64,000 bases of DNA, taken from positions 124,001 to 188,000 of the forward strand of contig NZ_JAQOSP010000116.1 of assembly GCF_030068475.1 (NCBI RefSeq), read 5' to 3'. The position numbers and the translations under genes are program-made. Below are positions 42,006-50,327 of this stretch, piece by piece. Within the stretch, counting starts at the first letter, position 1; every line of letters begins with the position of its first letter. Origin of the DNA: Roseofilum acuticapitatum BLCC-M154 (GTDB lineage Bacteria; Cyanobacteriota; Cyanobacteriia; Cyanobacteriales; Desertifilaceae). Under the pieces are notes generated by a model, which worked only from the letters and a program-made list of their open reading frames with translations, was not told where the DNA came from and ran no database searches.

Positions 42006-42891
42006 TCACACACTCCCACGCCAACTTAGCCGCCCCCACCATTCCCGCTTGATTGCCCAACTCGGCCACTAAAACCTGGAGTCCTTCGCGAGAACTCGGT
42101 AAGACACGGTGTTCGATTTCTGCTAGGGTAGCCGGGAGAAAATAGGCCGCACTTTGACTGATGCCACCACCCAGAATAATCGCTTCTGGAGTCAAGACAT
42201 AGATTAAATTCGCCAAACCTGCCCCCAGACGATGACCGTAGTTTTGCCAAAATTCTAGGGCTTGCCGGTTGCCACTTTCGGCCAGGTGACCCAACTCTTG
42301 CGGGTCAAGATGGCCGAGACGGCGAACGGCAGGAATAGAAACCTGTTGTTCGAGGGAACCAGAATTACCACTGTTACAGGGATGGCCGTAGAGGTCAATC
42401 GTGATTAAGCCCAGTTCTCCGGCTGCTCCATGGCGACCGGTAAATAATTTACCATCAATAATGATAGCTCCACCGACTCCCGTTCCCAGGGTGAGCAGGA
42501 TCAGGTCTTGGAAGTTGCGCCCGGCTCCGATCCAGAATTCCCCCAATCCGGCGCAGTTTGCGTCATTGGCGAGGACGGTGGGTTTGCCGGTTTTGTCTTC
42601 TAACCAGGCGGCTAGGGGCACGTCTTTCCAGTCGGTGAGGTTGATGGCGATGCGCGAAATTTTACCGGTTTGGTCTACGGGGCCGGGGACTCCGACTCCG
42701 AGGGCGAGGGCGCTGTGGTCGGGGTCGAGTTGGGCTAGGGCAGGCAGAAGAGTGCTGATGACGGCTTCCGGGGTTGCCGGTTGGGGAGTGGGTAGGGTGA
42801 GAGTGTTTTGGCAACGACCATCTTTAGCAAACCGGCCCAATTTAATGCCAGTTCCGCCGATATCGATGCCGATGACTGTGGGTTCGTTCAT
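41995..42891 (-). CDS. ROK family sugar kinase (glucokinase-like)
   Basis: A 298-residue sugar kinase. The N-terminal phosphate loop IGIDIGGTGIKLG, the ROK block VLANDANCAGLGEFW with catalytic Asp, LTLGTGVGGAIIIDG and GRHGAAGELGLI are present. The zinc-binding CxCGxxGC segment of ROK proteins is degenerate: it reads GHPCNSGNSGSLEQQ with only one Cys. Glucose or another hexose is the expected substrate. The C-terminal residues SNE and stop are formed by the heptamer repeat, so the end has been reshaped. Confidence 0.86.
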   Translation of the reverse strand: MNEPTVIGIDIGGTGIKLGRFAKDGRCQNTLTLPTPQPATPEAVISTLLPALAQLDPDHSALALGVGVPGPVDQTGKISRIAINLTDWKDVPLAAWLEDKTGKPTVLANDANCAGLGEFWIGAGRNFQDLILLTLGTGVGGAIIIDGKLFTGRHGAAGELGLITIDLYGHPCNSGNSGSLEQQVSIPAVRRLGHLDPQELGHLAESGNRQALEFWQNYGHRLGAGLANLIYVLTPEAIILGGGISQSAAYFLPATLAEIEHRVLPSSREGLQVLVAELGNQAGMVGAAKLAWECVSNE

Positions 42892-42901
42892 GGTTGGGCA
42901 T

Positions 42902-43052
42902 GGGTTGGGGGTTGGGGGTTGGGGAGATGGGGGGATGGGGGGATGGGGGGATAGGGAGATGGGGGGATAGGGAAGATCAACTCTTGCCTTTTGCCTTTTG
43001 CCTATTCCCTATTCGCACCCCCATTTTTAATTTTTAATTTTTAATTTTTAAT
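42902..43052. repeat. G-rich and AT heptamer repeats between ROK kinase and pilQ
   Basis: The first part (42902-42975) is GGTTGGGG and GGGGGGAT units. The middle has TTTTGCC repeats around 42986-43003. The last part (43022-43050) is four TTTTTAA units. No gene lies here. Confidence 0.75.
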
Positions 43053-43054
43053 TG

Positions 43055-46000
43055 TTACCTACCTGGATAGCGGAAGCCTCGGTTACGCAGTTGTTGCTGC
43101 ACATTGGAGCTGGGGGCGTAGCCATATCCCCAGTTGGCCTCCTCCACATCTTGGATGATGTTGGGGGTAACCACAACCACAACTTCTGTACGCTCAGATT
43201 CTTTGAATGTTCGGCGGAACATACGGCCGATGATGGGTAGGTCACCGAGAATGGGAAGTTTAGAAATGCTTTCCCGTTCTTGGTCTTGAATGACTCCAGC
43301 AATTAAGAGGGTTTGACCATCGCGTAGACGGATTTTACCAGAACTCAGCTCCCGTTTGGACACCAGCGCTAGATCTACTCGCCCACCTTCTGTATCCACA
43401 GTATAGATATCAAAAGGGGCCGAAATTTCTGGAGTGATTTCCATGGTGATAAAACCATTGTCATCAATCCGATTAATAGTAATGGGCAATAAGAGACCCA
43501 CTTCACTAAATATAACTCTAGTTAAGATTTGAGTTGACGTATCATTAGTAACAGTTTCTATTTCGTAGTCCGTTGGCACTCGATCTGTTATGTTAATCGT
43601 GGAGGTTTCACCCTCTTGAATGGTGAGGGTGGGGTCGGTGAGTATCTTGGCGTTGCCTTCAACAATATTGGCTTGCAGTTGGGCTAGAAACTGTTGGGGA
43701 TATTGGAAGACTTGCGGCAGTTGGTAGGCAAGTTGGGCGGCTTGACCGACAATGGCAGGTAAGCCGTTAGCTCCTGTGGTAGCAGCAGAAATGAGTTCAC
43801 CCACAGAGTTGGTTAAAGCGGGAATCGTTCCACCACCTGGGATCAAGTTATTCAGTAACTGGGGAACACCATTGGCATCGAAGAATGTAGGCGCAATGGC
43901 TTGAGTTACAGGAACTAAATCTTGGCCATCAATTAAGGGTTGAAATTGACCATTGAGAATTTGAGTTACTAAACGGGGTACTCCTGCTGCATCAAAGAAC
44001 AGAGGAGCAGACTCACCTTGGGTCACTGGGACTAAACCACTTTCTGGATCAAGAAGCGGTTGAAAGACTCCTCCACCAATAGTCAAATTGTCAAAGGTTC
44101 TGGGAACTCCACTAATATCAAAATACAAATCACCTTGAGTACCTGCGGGAGAAGGATTTCCTCCTTCATCAAGTAAGGGCTGGAATGGGCCAGTAGCTCC
44201 CTGAATATTGGGAATATTCAATTCACTGAGTAACCTGGGAGTACCAGTTGAATCAAAAAAATATTGGGGTGCAGCACCTGTATTAACAACAATATTCCCA
44301 TCTGGAGCGCGTAGAGGATTAAACTGACCCCCACCAACCGTGAGTTCATTAAAGAGTCTTGGTTGACCTGTTTCATCAAAGAATCGAGGTGCAGGAGCAG
44401 ATCCTGTGCCAGCAGAAATTAAAGCACCGTCAGGAGTCGTCAGCGCTGGAATTTGTCCCCCACCGACTTCCAACTGACTTAACAGTCTGGGTTGTCCGTT
44501 AGTATCAAAATACAGAGGGGCTTGCGTGCCATCAGTAGGAGCAGTAACTAGCTCATTGGTTTGACTATTAATTAGGGGCTGGAATGTACCGCCCCCAACC
44601 GTGAGTTCATTTAAACTGCGGGGAATCCCATTGCGGTCATAGTACAGGGGCGGGGTTCCAGAAGAAGGAGAAACTTGACGACCCGCAGCACCGGGAATAC
44701 CGGGGGCAGTGCCATCAAAGCCAGCCACTCCGGGAGTGGTGGGTAAGCCACCGGGGGAGAACACAGAACCAGGTTGATTTTGCCCCACGGGAACCAGTTG
44801 CCCGGTAGCCGGGTCGCGCACCAGTTGGGTTCCATTGGGGTTAACGAAGGGCTGTACTCCTGCGAGGGGGTTACCAAAAATGGGCCGACCAAAGCGATTG
44901 TCGGGGTTGTCGCTGTCAATGTCGGCAGCCCTGGCTGGGGTAAAACGTCCAAAGTTAGCGATACCTAGACCGCCATCCACGACGAAGAAAGAATCCCCAG
45001 AACCGAAGGAAAAACTACTGTTAGAGAATTCATCATTACTGAGGTTAATATCAACAACTTTGACATTCACGGAGACTTGGCGGCGGCGTAGGTCTTGTTG
45101 AGACAGTAGACCCGTAGCCATTTCTACTTTGCGGGGGTCACCGACGAGAGTAATGGAGTTGAGGCGCTCATCAGCAATCACCGAGAGACCGCGCAGGAGG
45201 AGGGGGCCGTTGGCTTGTTCAACGGTCAGGTTTTGAATGCTGGTGTTGGTCTCTTCAGTCACTCGCTGATCTACTCCTGTGCCTTCCTGGGTGCGAGTGG
45301 TTTGGCTCACTACCCGTTGATAGTCCGCTCCTTGGGAGGCGAGGAGGGTGGCGGAGGTTTCGGCTTCGGCTTGGTTGAGGCGCAGGGTGCGGGTAATGAC
45401 CGGACTTGATTCTAGGGGTAGGTTTGCACCCACAAAAATAGTGCGCCCAACCCGGTTGGCTTGCATTCCGCTTAGTTGCAAGACGCTGTTGAAGACGTTT
45501 TGCACGGGTTCATTTTCGATGTCGAGAGAAATAGTCCGCCCGGTAACGGTGGTGGCTGCTCCGGCTTGCCCTTCGGGAATGTCGCCCGCGCCATCAGTAA
45601 AAGCCAGGTTCATGCCCGCAACCCGCGCTAGGAGGGCGAGAACATCCCGCACAGGGGCATCCCGGAGAACGAGACGGGGCACGTTTTCGGAGGAGCCGAG
45701 GTTGATGGTGCGGCCGGATGCGTCGATGGTGGATACAGAGATATCACCGAGGGGTGGGGCGATGGCTCGTTGCCGGAAGGGAGGCGCAACCCCGGTTCCA
45801 GGGGGGAGGCTGGGGATACCATTTTGCAGGCTGGGCAGGGGTACGCCGTTGTAGGGAGCGCCCTGGGCCATCTGTTGGGGCGGCATTTGGGCCATGGGTT
45901 GGGGCGGTCTTTGAGCCACTGGCCGAGGTGCGGGGGGGTTGGGGGAAGTGTTTGCAGTGGGTTTGGGGTCGTCTTGCTTCAGGGAGAGAATGAAGTTGTT

Positions 46001-46375
46001 TCCGTCTTGGATGCTGATGCGGCCGCTCAGACTGCCTTGGTTACCGGTGACGGTGACGCGGACGCTGTTGCCATCGACGGAGTTAATCCTAACAGCAGCA
46101 ATGCCTGGAGCGGGGTTGGCTTGCATGAATTCCCCACTCGGAAGGTTGAGCTGCATGTTGGAGATATTCGCAACCCATTCGTTGCCATTGGGTACGGCAA
46201 ACACTTGGGGGCGATCGCCTTCTTGAGTATCGAGAATGACTTCAATTCCCCCATTGGTGGGGTTCAGGGAGACATTATTAATCCGGGTCGGAGCCGCCCA
46301 TGCTGCGGAGTTTGCCAGGATAACGGCGGTACTACTCACCAGCGCTCCACTCAGTCCAAAATGATACTTGTTCAT
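43055..46375 (-). CDS. pilQ: Type IV pilus secretin PilQ with AMIN domain and repeat insertion
   Basis: A roughly 1106-residue outer-membrane secretin. Counting from the upstream GTG at 46387: signal peptide about 10-32; AMIN domain 35-138; Pro-rich linker 140-215; STN-like domain 235-320; N1-like domain 330-435; secretin core in two parts, 436-475 and 870-1080. The core shows VSVNVKVVDINL, FLAQLQANIVEGNAKILTDP, SGKIRLRDGQTLLIAGVI and LPILGDLPIIGRMF. Between the parts sits a 290-residue block of seven repeats (577-868). The GAGGAG site selects 46375. No other pilus genes are in the window. It forms the exit pore for pili used in motility and DNA uptake. Confidence 0.92.
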   Translation of the reverse strand: MNKYHFGLSGALVSSTAVILANSAAWAAPTRINNVSLNPTNGGIEVILDTQEGDRPQVFAVPNGNEWVANISNMQLNLPSGEFMQANPAPGIAAVRINSVDGNSVRVTVTGNQGSLSGRISIQDGNNFILSLKQDDPKPTANTSPNPPAPRPVAQRPPQPMAQMPPQQMAQGAPYNGVPLPSLQNGIPSLPPGTGVAPPFRQRAIAPPLGDISVSTIDASGRTINLGSSENVPRLVLRDAPVRDVLALLARVAGMNLAFTDGAGDIPEGQAGAATTVTGRTISLDIENEPVQNVFNSVLQLSGMQANRVGRTIFVGANLPLESSPVITRTLRLNQAEAETSATLLASQGADYQRVVSQTTRTQEGTGVDQRVTEETNTSIQNLTVEQANGPLLLRGLSVIADERLNSITLVGDPRKVEMATGLLSQQDLRRRQVSVNVKVVDINLSNDEFSNSSFSFGSGDSFFVVDGGLGIANFGRFTPARAADIDSDNPDNRFGRPIFGNPLAGVQPFVNPNGTQLVRDPATGQLVPVGQNQPGSVFSPGGLPTTPGVAGFDGTAPGIPGAAGRQVSPSSGTPPLYYDRNGIPRSLNELTVGGGTFQPLINSQTNELVTAPTDGTQAPLYFDTNGQPRLLSQLEVGGGQIPALTTPDGALISAGTGSAPAPRFFDETGQPRLFNELTVGGGQFNPLRAPDGNIVVNTGAAPQYFFDSTGTPRLLSELNIPNIQGATGPFQPLLDEGGNPSPAGTQGDLYFDISGVPRTFDNLTIGGGVFQPLLDPESGLVPVTQGESAPLFFDAAGVPRLVTQILNGQFQPLIDGQDLVPVTQAIAPTFFDANGVPQLLNNLIPGGGTIPALTNSVGELISAATTGANGLPAIVGQAAQLAYQLPQVFQYPQQFLAQLQANIVEGNAKILTDPTLTIQEGETSTINITDRVPTDYEIETVTNDTSTQILTRVIFSEVGLLLPITINRIDDNGFITMEITPEISAPFDIYTVDTEGGRVDLALVSKRELSSGKIRLRDGQTLLIAGVIQDQERESISKLPILGDLPIIGRMFRRTFKESERTEVVVVVTPNIIQDVEEANWGYGYAPSSNVQQQLRNRGFRYPGR
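43784..44659 (-). repeat. Seven-unit coding repeat inside pilQ
   Basis: Each unit of 39-45 residues contains a (L/F)(Y/F)FD-x-x-G-x-PR-L motif and usually ends in L-x-VGGG-x-F/I-x-PL, e.g. LYFDTNGQPRLLSQLEVGGG. Motifs lie near residues 580, 624, 667, 708, 753, 795 and 834 of the longer frame. The unit copies have drifted, so this is an old duplication. Confidence 0.85.
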
Positions 46376-46522
46376 TGCTCTCCTCACGCGATCGCCTTAG
46401 ACACTGAATTAATATATTCTGATGCAAAGCCCAGTAAAATTAGAGTTTGCCTACTTAAGCATAGATTATGGTTACATATCTTTCCTTAAGTGACCCTCAA
46501 TCGTCAATAGTTTAAGGCAAAT

Positions 46523-46568
46523 TGGGGGAGATGGGGAGATGGGGAGATGGGGGGATGGGGGGATGGGG
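46523..46568. repeat. G-rich short tandem repeat
   Basis: GGGGAGAT and GGGGGGAT units upstream of the betaine-type binding-protein gene, like those at 7640 and 42902. Confidence 0.75.
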
Positions 46569-46642
46569 CTTTTTTTGTTCCCTATTGTGGCTTTCCTCAA
46601 CTACGATGATAACCAACCTATAGGATTGAGTGACCTTGATTT

Positions 46643-47671
46643 ATGCCTGGAATCCTTTACCGTCCGTTGTTTTCCTTGAGTTTGCTCTCAGCGATGTTAG
46701 GCTTAATTGCCTGTCAACCCAATCCAGAAACCTCTTCAGAGAGTACCAATCCGCTACCGGTGCGTTCTGCCCATGGGAGTTGGGTAGAAGAGAGTTTTCA
46801 AACCGCAGTAGTCAATATCGGCTTACAACAACTGGGTTACTCGATTGATACGCCTAAAGAATTAGATTATGCGGCCATTTATCTCTCTATAGCCAATCAA
46901 GACATTGATTACAGTGTCGTTTATTATGATGTCGGCTATGAAGCCTTTTTTGAAGCCGCCAACCGCAATAACCAATTAGAAGGAATCGGCAAGCTTGTCC
47001 CTCCAGGAACCCAAGGCTATCAAATTGATAAGAAAACGGCTGATGAATATGGAATTACTACTATTGAACAGCTAAAAGATCCGAAAATTGCTTCACTTTT
47101 TGATAGTGATGGGGATGGTAAAGCAGATTTAGCAGGATGTAATCCCGGTTGGGCTTGTGGAGCAGTAATCGATCATCATATTGAAGCCTATGGACTGGCC
47201 AATACCGTAGAACAAAATCAAGGCAATTATACGGCGCTGTTGGCGGATACCATCGCTCGTTATAAGGAAGGAAAACCGATTTTATATTATGGCTATAATC
47301 CCCATTGGATATTTGCGGTCTTAAAACCCAATGAAGATGTCATTTCTTTGCAAGTTCCGTTTACTTCTTTACCAGAGAGTGAAGATATGGCGGATTTGAC
47401 CGCAGAGGATACCACATTTGAGGGCAAAAATTTAGGGTGGCCCGGTGTCGGACAAAAATTTGTGGTTAATCGAGAGTTTCTGGCGAAAAATCCCATAGCT
47501 CAACGCTGGTTTGAAGTGGTTACTATTCCGGTAGCAGACATGAATGAGGTGAGTTTTGCTATTCAGGAGGGTGCAAATACTCCGGACGATATTAACCGTT
47601 TGGCACAGGAATGGGTAAGTGAGAATCAAGCCCAATTTGACACTTGGTTAGCCGAAGCCAAAGAGGAGTAG
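46643..47671 (+). CDS. Glycine betaine/proline-type ABC substrate-binding lipoprotein
   Basis: A 342-residue type II periplasmic binding protein. The N-terminus is a lipoprotein signal with lipobox LIAC (Cys24). Domain features of the ProX/OpuAC group are visible: SWVEESFQTAVVNIGLQQLG, VPPGTQGYQIDKKTADEYGI, GCNPGWACGAVIDHHIEAYG and the aromatic YYGYNPHWIFAVL, whose tryptophan belongs to the ligand cage region. An insert resembling a Ca-binding loop (DSDGDGKADL) is present. No permease or ATPase gene is adjacent, so its transporter partner is elsewhere. Confidence 0.87.
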   Translation: MPGILYRPLFSLSLLSAMLGLIACQPNPETSSESTNPLPVRSAHGSWVEESFQTAVVNIGLQQLGYSIDTPKELDYAAIYLSIANQDIDYSVVYYDVGYEAFFEAANRNNQLEGIGKLVPPGTQGYQIDKKTADEYGITTIEQLKDPKIASLFDSDGDGKADLAGCNPGWACGAVIDHHIEAYGLANTVEQNQGNYTALLADTIARYKEGKPILYYGYNPHWIFAVLKPNEDVISLQVPFTSLPESEDMADLTAEDTTFEGKNLGWPGVGQKFVVNREFLAKNPIAQRWFEVVTIPVADMNEVSFAIQEGANTPDDINRLAQEWVSENQAQFDTWLAEAKEE

Positions 47672-47738
47672 GGAATGGGGGAATGGGGAGATGGGGAAAT
47701 TATGACTATAATGAACGGGAAATGAGCAAAACCCTCAT

Positions 47739-47768
47739 TTTTAATTTTTAATTTTTAATTTTTAATTG
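47739..47768. repeat. Heptamer repeat TTTTTAA, four copies
   Basis: Four units end two bases before the DUF362 start codon and may contain its promoter or leader. Confidence 0.8.
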
Positions 47769-47769
47769 A

Positions 47770-48747
47770 ATGGTCATGAGTCAAGTAAGTTTTGTGCGGG
47801 CGAAGTCCTATGAGCGAGAGGTGCTGAGAGCTGCTCTAGTGGAGGTTTTGGCTCCTTTGGGGGGGATGGAGTCGCTGGTTAAAGCAGGCGATCGCGTCTT
47901 ACTTAAGCCTAACCTATTAACCGGCTCTCGGCCACAAAATGAGTGCGTCACTCGTCCGGAGTTGGTAGTTGAGGTAGCGCGGTTGGTACAGGAAGCTGGA
48001 GGGATACCCTTTTTGGGCGATAGTCCAGCCTTTGGTAGTGCGGAAGGAGTGGCTGAAGCCAATGGCTATTTACCCTTTTTGCAGGAAGTGAATTTACCCA
48101 TAGTAGAATTTCGGGGAAAACGCTATGCAACAGAGGGGGATAGTTTTGGCCATTTACTACTCTCTAAGGAAGCCATGGACGCGGATGTGGTGATTAACTT
48201 ACCAAAAATTAAATCCCATCAACAATTAACGATGACATTGGGTGTGAAGAATTTATTCGGCTGTGTGCCTGGAAAAATGAAAGCCTGGTGGCACATGCAA
48301 GCGGGCAAAAGTCCCCAGGAATTTGGAGCGATGTTGGTAGAAACCGCTCGCACCATTGCCCCCAATCTAACCATCATTGATGGCATTATTGCCCATGAAG
48401 GGAATGGCCCGACCAATGGAACACCCCGGTTTTTGGGCATTTTAGGCGCTTCTGAGGATGTGTTTGCTCTAGACTTAAGTCTGTTGGAACTGCTAGGCGT
48501 TGATCCGATGCAGGTTCCCACCCATGCAGCAGCTTTGGCGGCGGGTTGTTATGCTCAGGAGCAGGTAGATTTTCCCTTATTGAATCCGCAAGAATTAGGT
48601 ATTTCCGATTGGCAATTACCAGAGACCTTGCAACCGATTGATTTTGGAATGCCCAGGGTGATTAAATCGACATTTAAGCATTTATATATTCGCTTAATTA
48701 AGGAACCGATAAGGTATTATCAAAAGCCTAAACAAAAAGTGTCCTAG
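47770..48747 (+). CDS. DUF362 family protein
   Basis: A 325-residue protein of the DUF362 group. Typical segments are KPNLLTGSRPQNECVTRPEL, GDSPAFGS, NLPKIKSHQQLTMTLGVKNLFG and HEGNGPTNGTPRFLGILGAS. Some relatives carry ferredoxin cysteines; none are seen here. The family is widespread with unsettled function, possibly redox. A second ATG at 47776 is an equally good start. Confidence 0.85.
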   Translation: MVMSQVSFVRAKSYEREVLRAALVEVLAPLGGMESLVKAGDRVLLKPNLLTGSRPQNECVTRPELVVEVARLVQEAGGIPFLGDSPAFGSAEGVAEANGYLPFLQEVNLPIVEFRGKRYATEGDSFGHLLLSKEAMDADVVINLPKIKSHQQLTMTLGVKNLFGCVPGKMKAWWHMQAGKSPQEFGAMLVETARTIAPNLTIIDGIIAHEGNGPTNGTPRFLGILGASEDVFALDLSLLELLGVDPMQVPTHAAALAAGCYAQEQVDFPLLNPQELGISDWQLPETLQPIDFGMPRVIKSTFKHLYIRLIKEPIRYYQKPKQKVS

Positions 48748-48778
48748 GTTTGCCCTCTCCCAGTGCTAGTAGGGCTTT

Positions 48779-48925
48779 GAATTGGTGCGTTACGCTGTCG
48801 CTAACGCACCCTACCTTGTTGGTGCGTTGCGCTGTTTTTTTATTACTCATTAGAATTGGTGCGTTACGCTGTCGCTAACGCACCCTACCTTGTTGGTGCG
48901 TTGCGCTGTTTTTTCATTACTCATT
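48779..48925. repeat. 74-bp direct tandem repeat, two copies
   Basis: Units 48779-48852 and 48853-48925 are almost identical. Each contains the hairpin GGTGCGTTA/TAACGCACC followed by a second GGTGCGTTGCGC arm and TTTTTT, which would be a good terminator on the plus strand. They lie between the DUF362 gene and the convergent TPR gene. Confidence 0.85.
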
Positions 48926-48929
48926 GTTT

Positions 48930-50012
48930 CTAAGCTAAAGCTTGCCGTTGTTCTCGGTATTGTTCGACTTTGAGTAAGTCACCAAGAGCGCTACAGGCGA
49001 CGATCAGGTTGCCTAATGTTTGCCCGGTTAGGCGTTTGTCTTTGAGGTGTAGGGCAATTTGTAGGCGCTCTTCATAATAACGGGTGGCTTCTTGATAGTT
49101 TCCTAGGGCATCATGGGCTACGCCTAGACTGCCTAGGGTTTGTTCTTTCATGCGTTGATCTTGTAGTTGTTCGGCAAGTTCAAGCCGTTCTTCATAGTAG
49201 GTTATGGCTTGGCTATAGTTCCCCAAGGTATGGAAGGTGTTGCCGAGGTTTCTTAGGACTTTGGCGGTTAAGCGTTGATTTTGGGTTTGGCGAGCGAGTT
49301 CTAGGAGTTGTTGATAATAGTTGATGGTTTGTTCTGTATTGCCGAGAGCATGGTGGGCGTTGGCGAGGTTGCGGAGAATTTGGCTTTGCATCAGGGGGTT
49401 GTCCTGTTCCCGAATTAGGGTTAGGCTTTGAGTTTGATAGGCGATCGCCTTGGGAAGGTCGTTCATCGCTTTGTAAACTAAGCCCAAGTTGTTTAAACCG
49501 ACAGCTAATAGGCGATCGTCTGCAATGTGTTGCGCCAGTTCAATGCTGCGACTTTCAGCACTAATGGCTTCTGTGTACGATCCTTGGTGGCGGTAGGCAT
49601 TGCCTAAGTTCCCCCAGGTTTGGGCTTCGAGGCGTAAATTGCCCAGTTTTTGCGCTAACTTGAGTCGTTCTTGCTGATATTCTAGGGCGCGATCGTAGTT
49701 GCCTTGGGCGTAATAACTATGACTTAAATAGCCTAATATTTGACTAATTCGTTGATGGTTTTCCAGACTTTCATATAGGGATAAAGATTGTTGCCAATAG
49801 GCTTGGGCGGCGGGTAGATTTCCGTTTTGCTGATAGGTGTTGGCTTCTTCAAATAGGAGATCAGCTCGATCCGCTAGGGCGATCGGAGAGAGATTTTCGG
49901 CGCTGAACGTTCCATCTTCATGGGGCACTAAGGTATCTCGGTGTACTCCTTCTCGATGAAGACTAACCACGGTTTTTGCTCTTCCCTGTACATGGGTTCC
50001 TCTGGATTTCAT
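48930..50012 (-). CDS. Tetratricopeptide-repeat protein
   Basis: A 360-residue protein with about seven TPR units of the 40-residue kinesin-light-chain/Rapsyn-like type, e.g. ALEYQQERLKLAQKLGN and AITYYEERLELAEQLQDQ. The first 45 residues are basic and less ordered; no signal peptide. It is likely a scaffold in a protein complex; partners are unknown. Its start faces the radical SAM gene across a 315-bp AT-rich gap. Confidence 0.87.
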   Translation of the reverse strand: MKSRGTHVQGRAKTVVSLHREGVHRDTLVPHEDGTFSAENLSPIALADRADLLFEEANTYQQNGNLPAAQAYWQQSLSLYESLENHQRISQILGYLSHSYYAQGNYDRALEYQQERLKLAQKLGNLRLEAQTWGNLGNAYRHQGSYTEAISAESRSIELAQHIADDRLLAVGLNNLGLVYKAMNDLPKAIAYQTQSLTLIREQDNPLMQSQILRNLANAHHALGNTEQTINYYQQLLELARQTQNQRLTAKVLRNLGNTFHTLGNYSQAITYYEERLELAEQLQDQRMKEQTLGSLGVAHDALGNYQEATRYYEERLQIALHLKDKRLTGQTLGNLIVACSALGDLLKVEQYREQRQALA

Positions 50013-50244
50013 CGTTGTTGACCCCTCGTGCCTAACAGCTTCAACCGGCTTACTCCCTTAAAAAGGGTATAGTTTCATAATAGCCGACCCATCTAGACAA
50101 CTCACTCCGTGTTTTTGCGGATTTTTTCATGAAATCTTTAAAAAGAATTGGTGAAAAAAGGGCAGACTATAAATTCTTTTGTCGGCAAAAAAAGAGCAAT
50201 AAAGGGTTAGGCTTTTCGCTTTTTTTCGGCGAGTTTCTATCAGT

Positions 50245-50273
50245 TTGACAAAAGTCCGTTTTTTTGGTAAGGT
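50245..50273 (+). promoter_or_regulatory. Possible sigma-70 promoter for the radical SAM gene
   Basis: In the 315-bp gap 50013-50327, TTGACA (50245-50250) is followed after 17 bp by TAAGGT (50268-50273), a poor -10 match, about 55 bp before the start codon. The rest of the gap is T- and A-rich with a weak hairpin (CTTTTCG...CGGCGAG); I see no other gene in it. Confidence 0.35.
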
Positions 50274-50327
50274 AATAGTCTAATATTGCCCGATTTATGG
50301 CCAAAAGTTAAGTGAGGGCATTTTTCC

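Noticed and set aside
45770-46489. A 239-codon plus-strand open frame opposite pilQ
   Set aside because: It is antisense to the signal, AMIN and linker region of pilQ, and shows no domain features.
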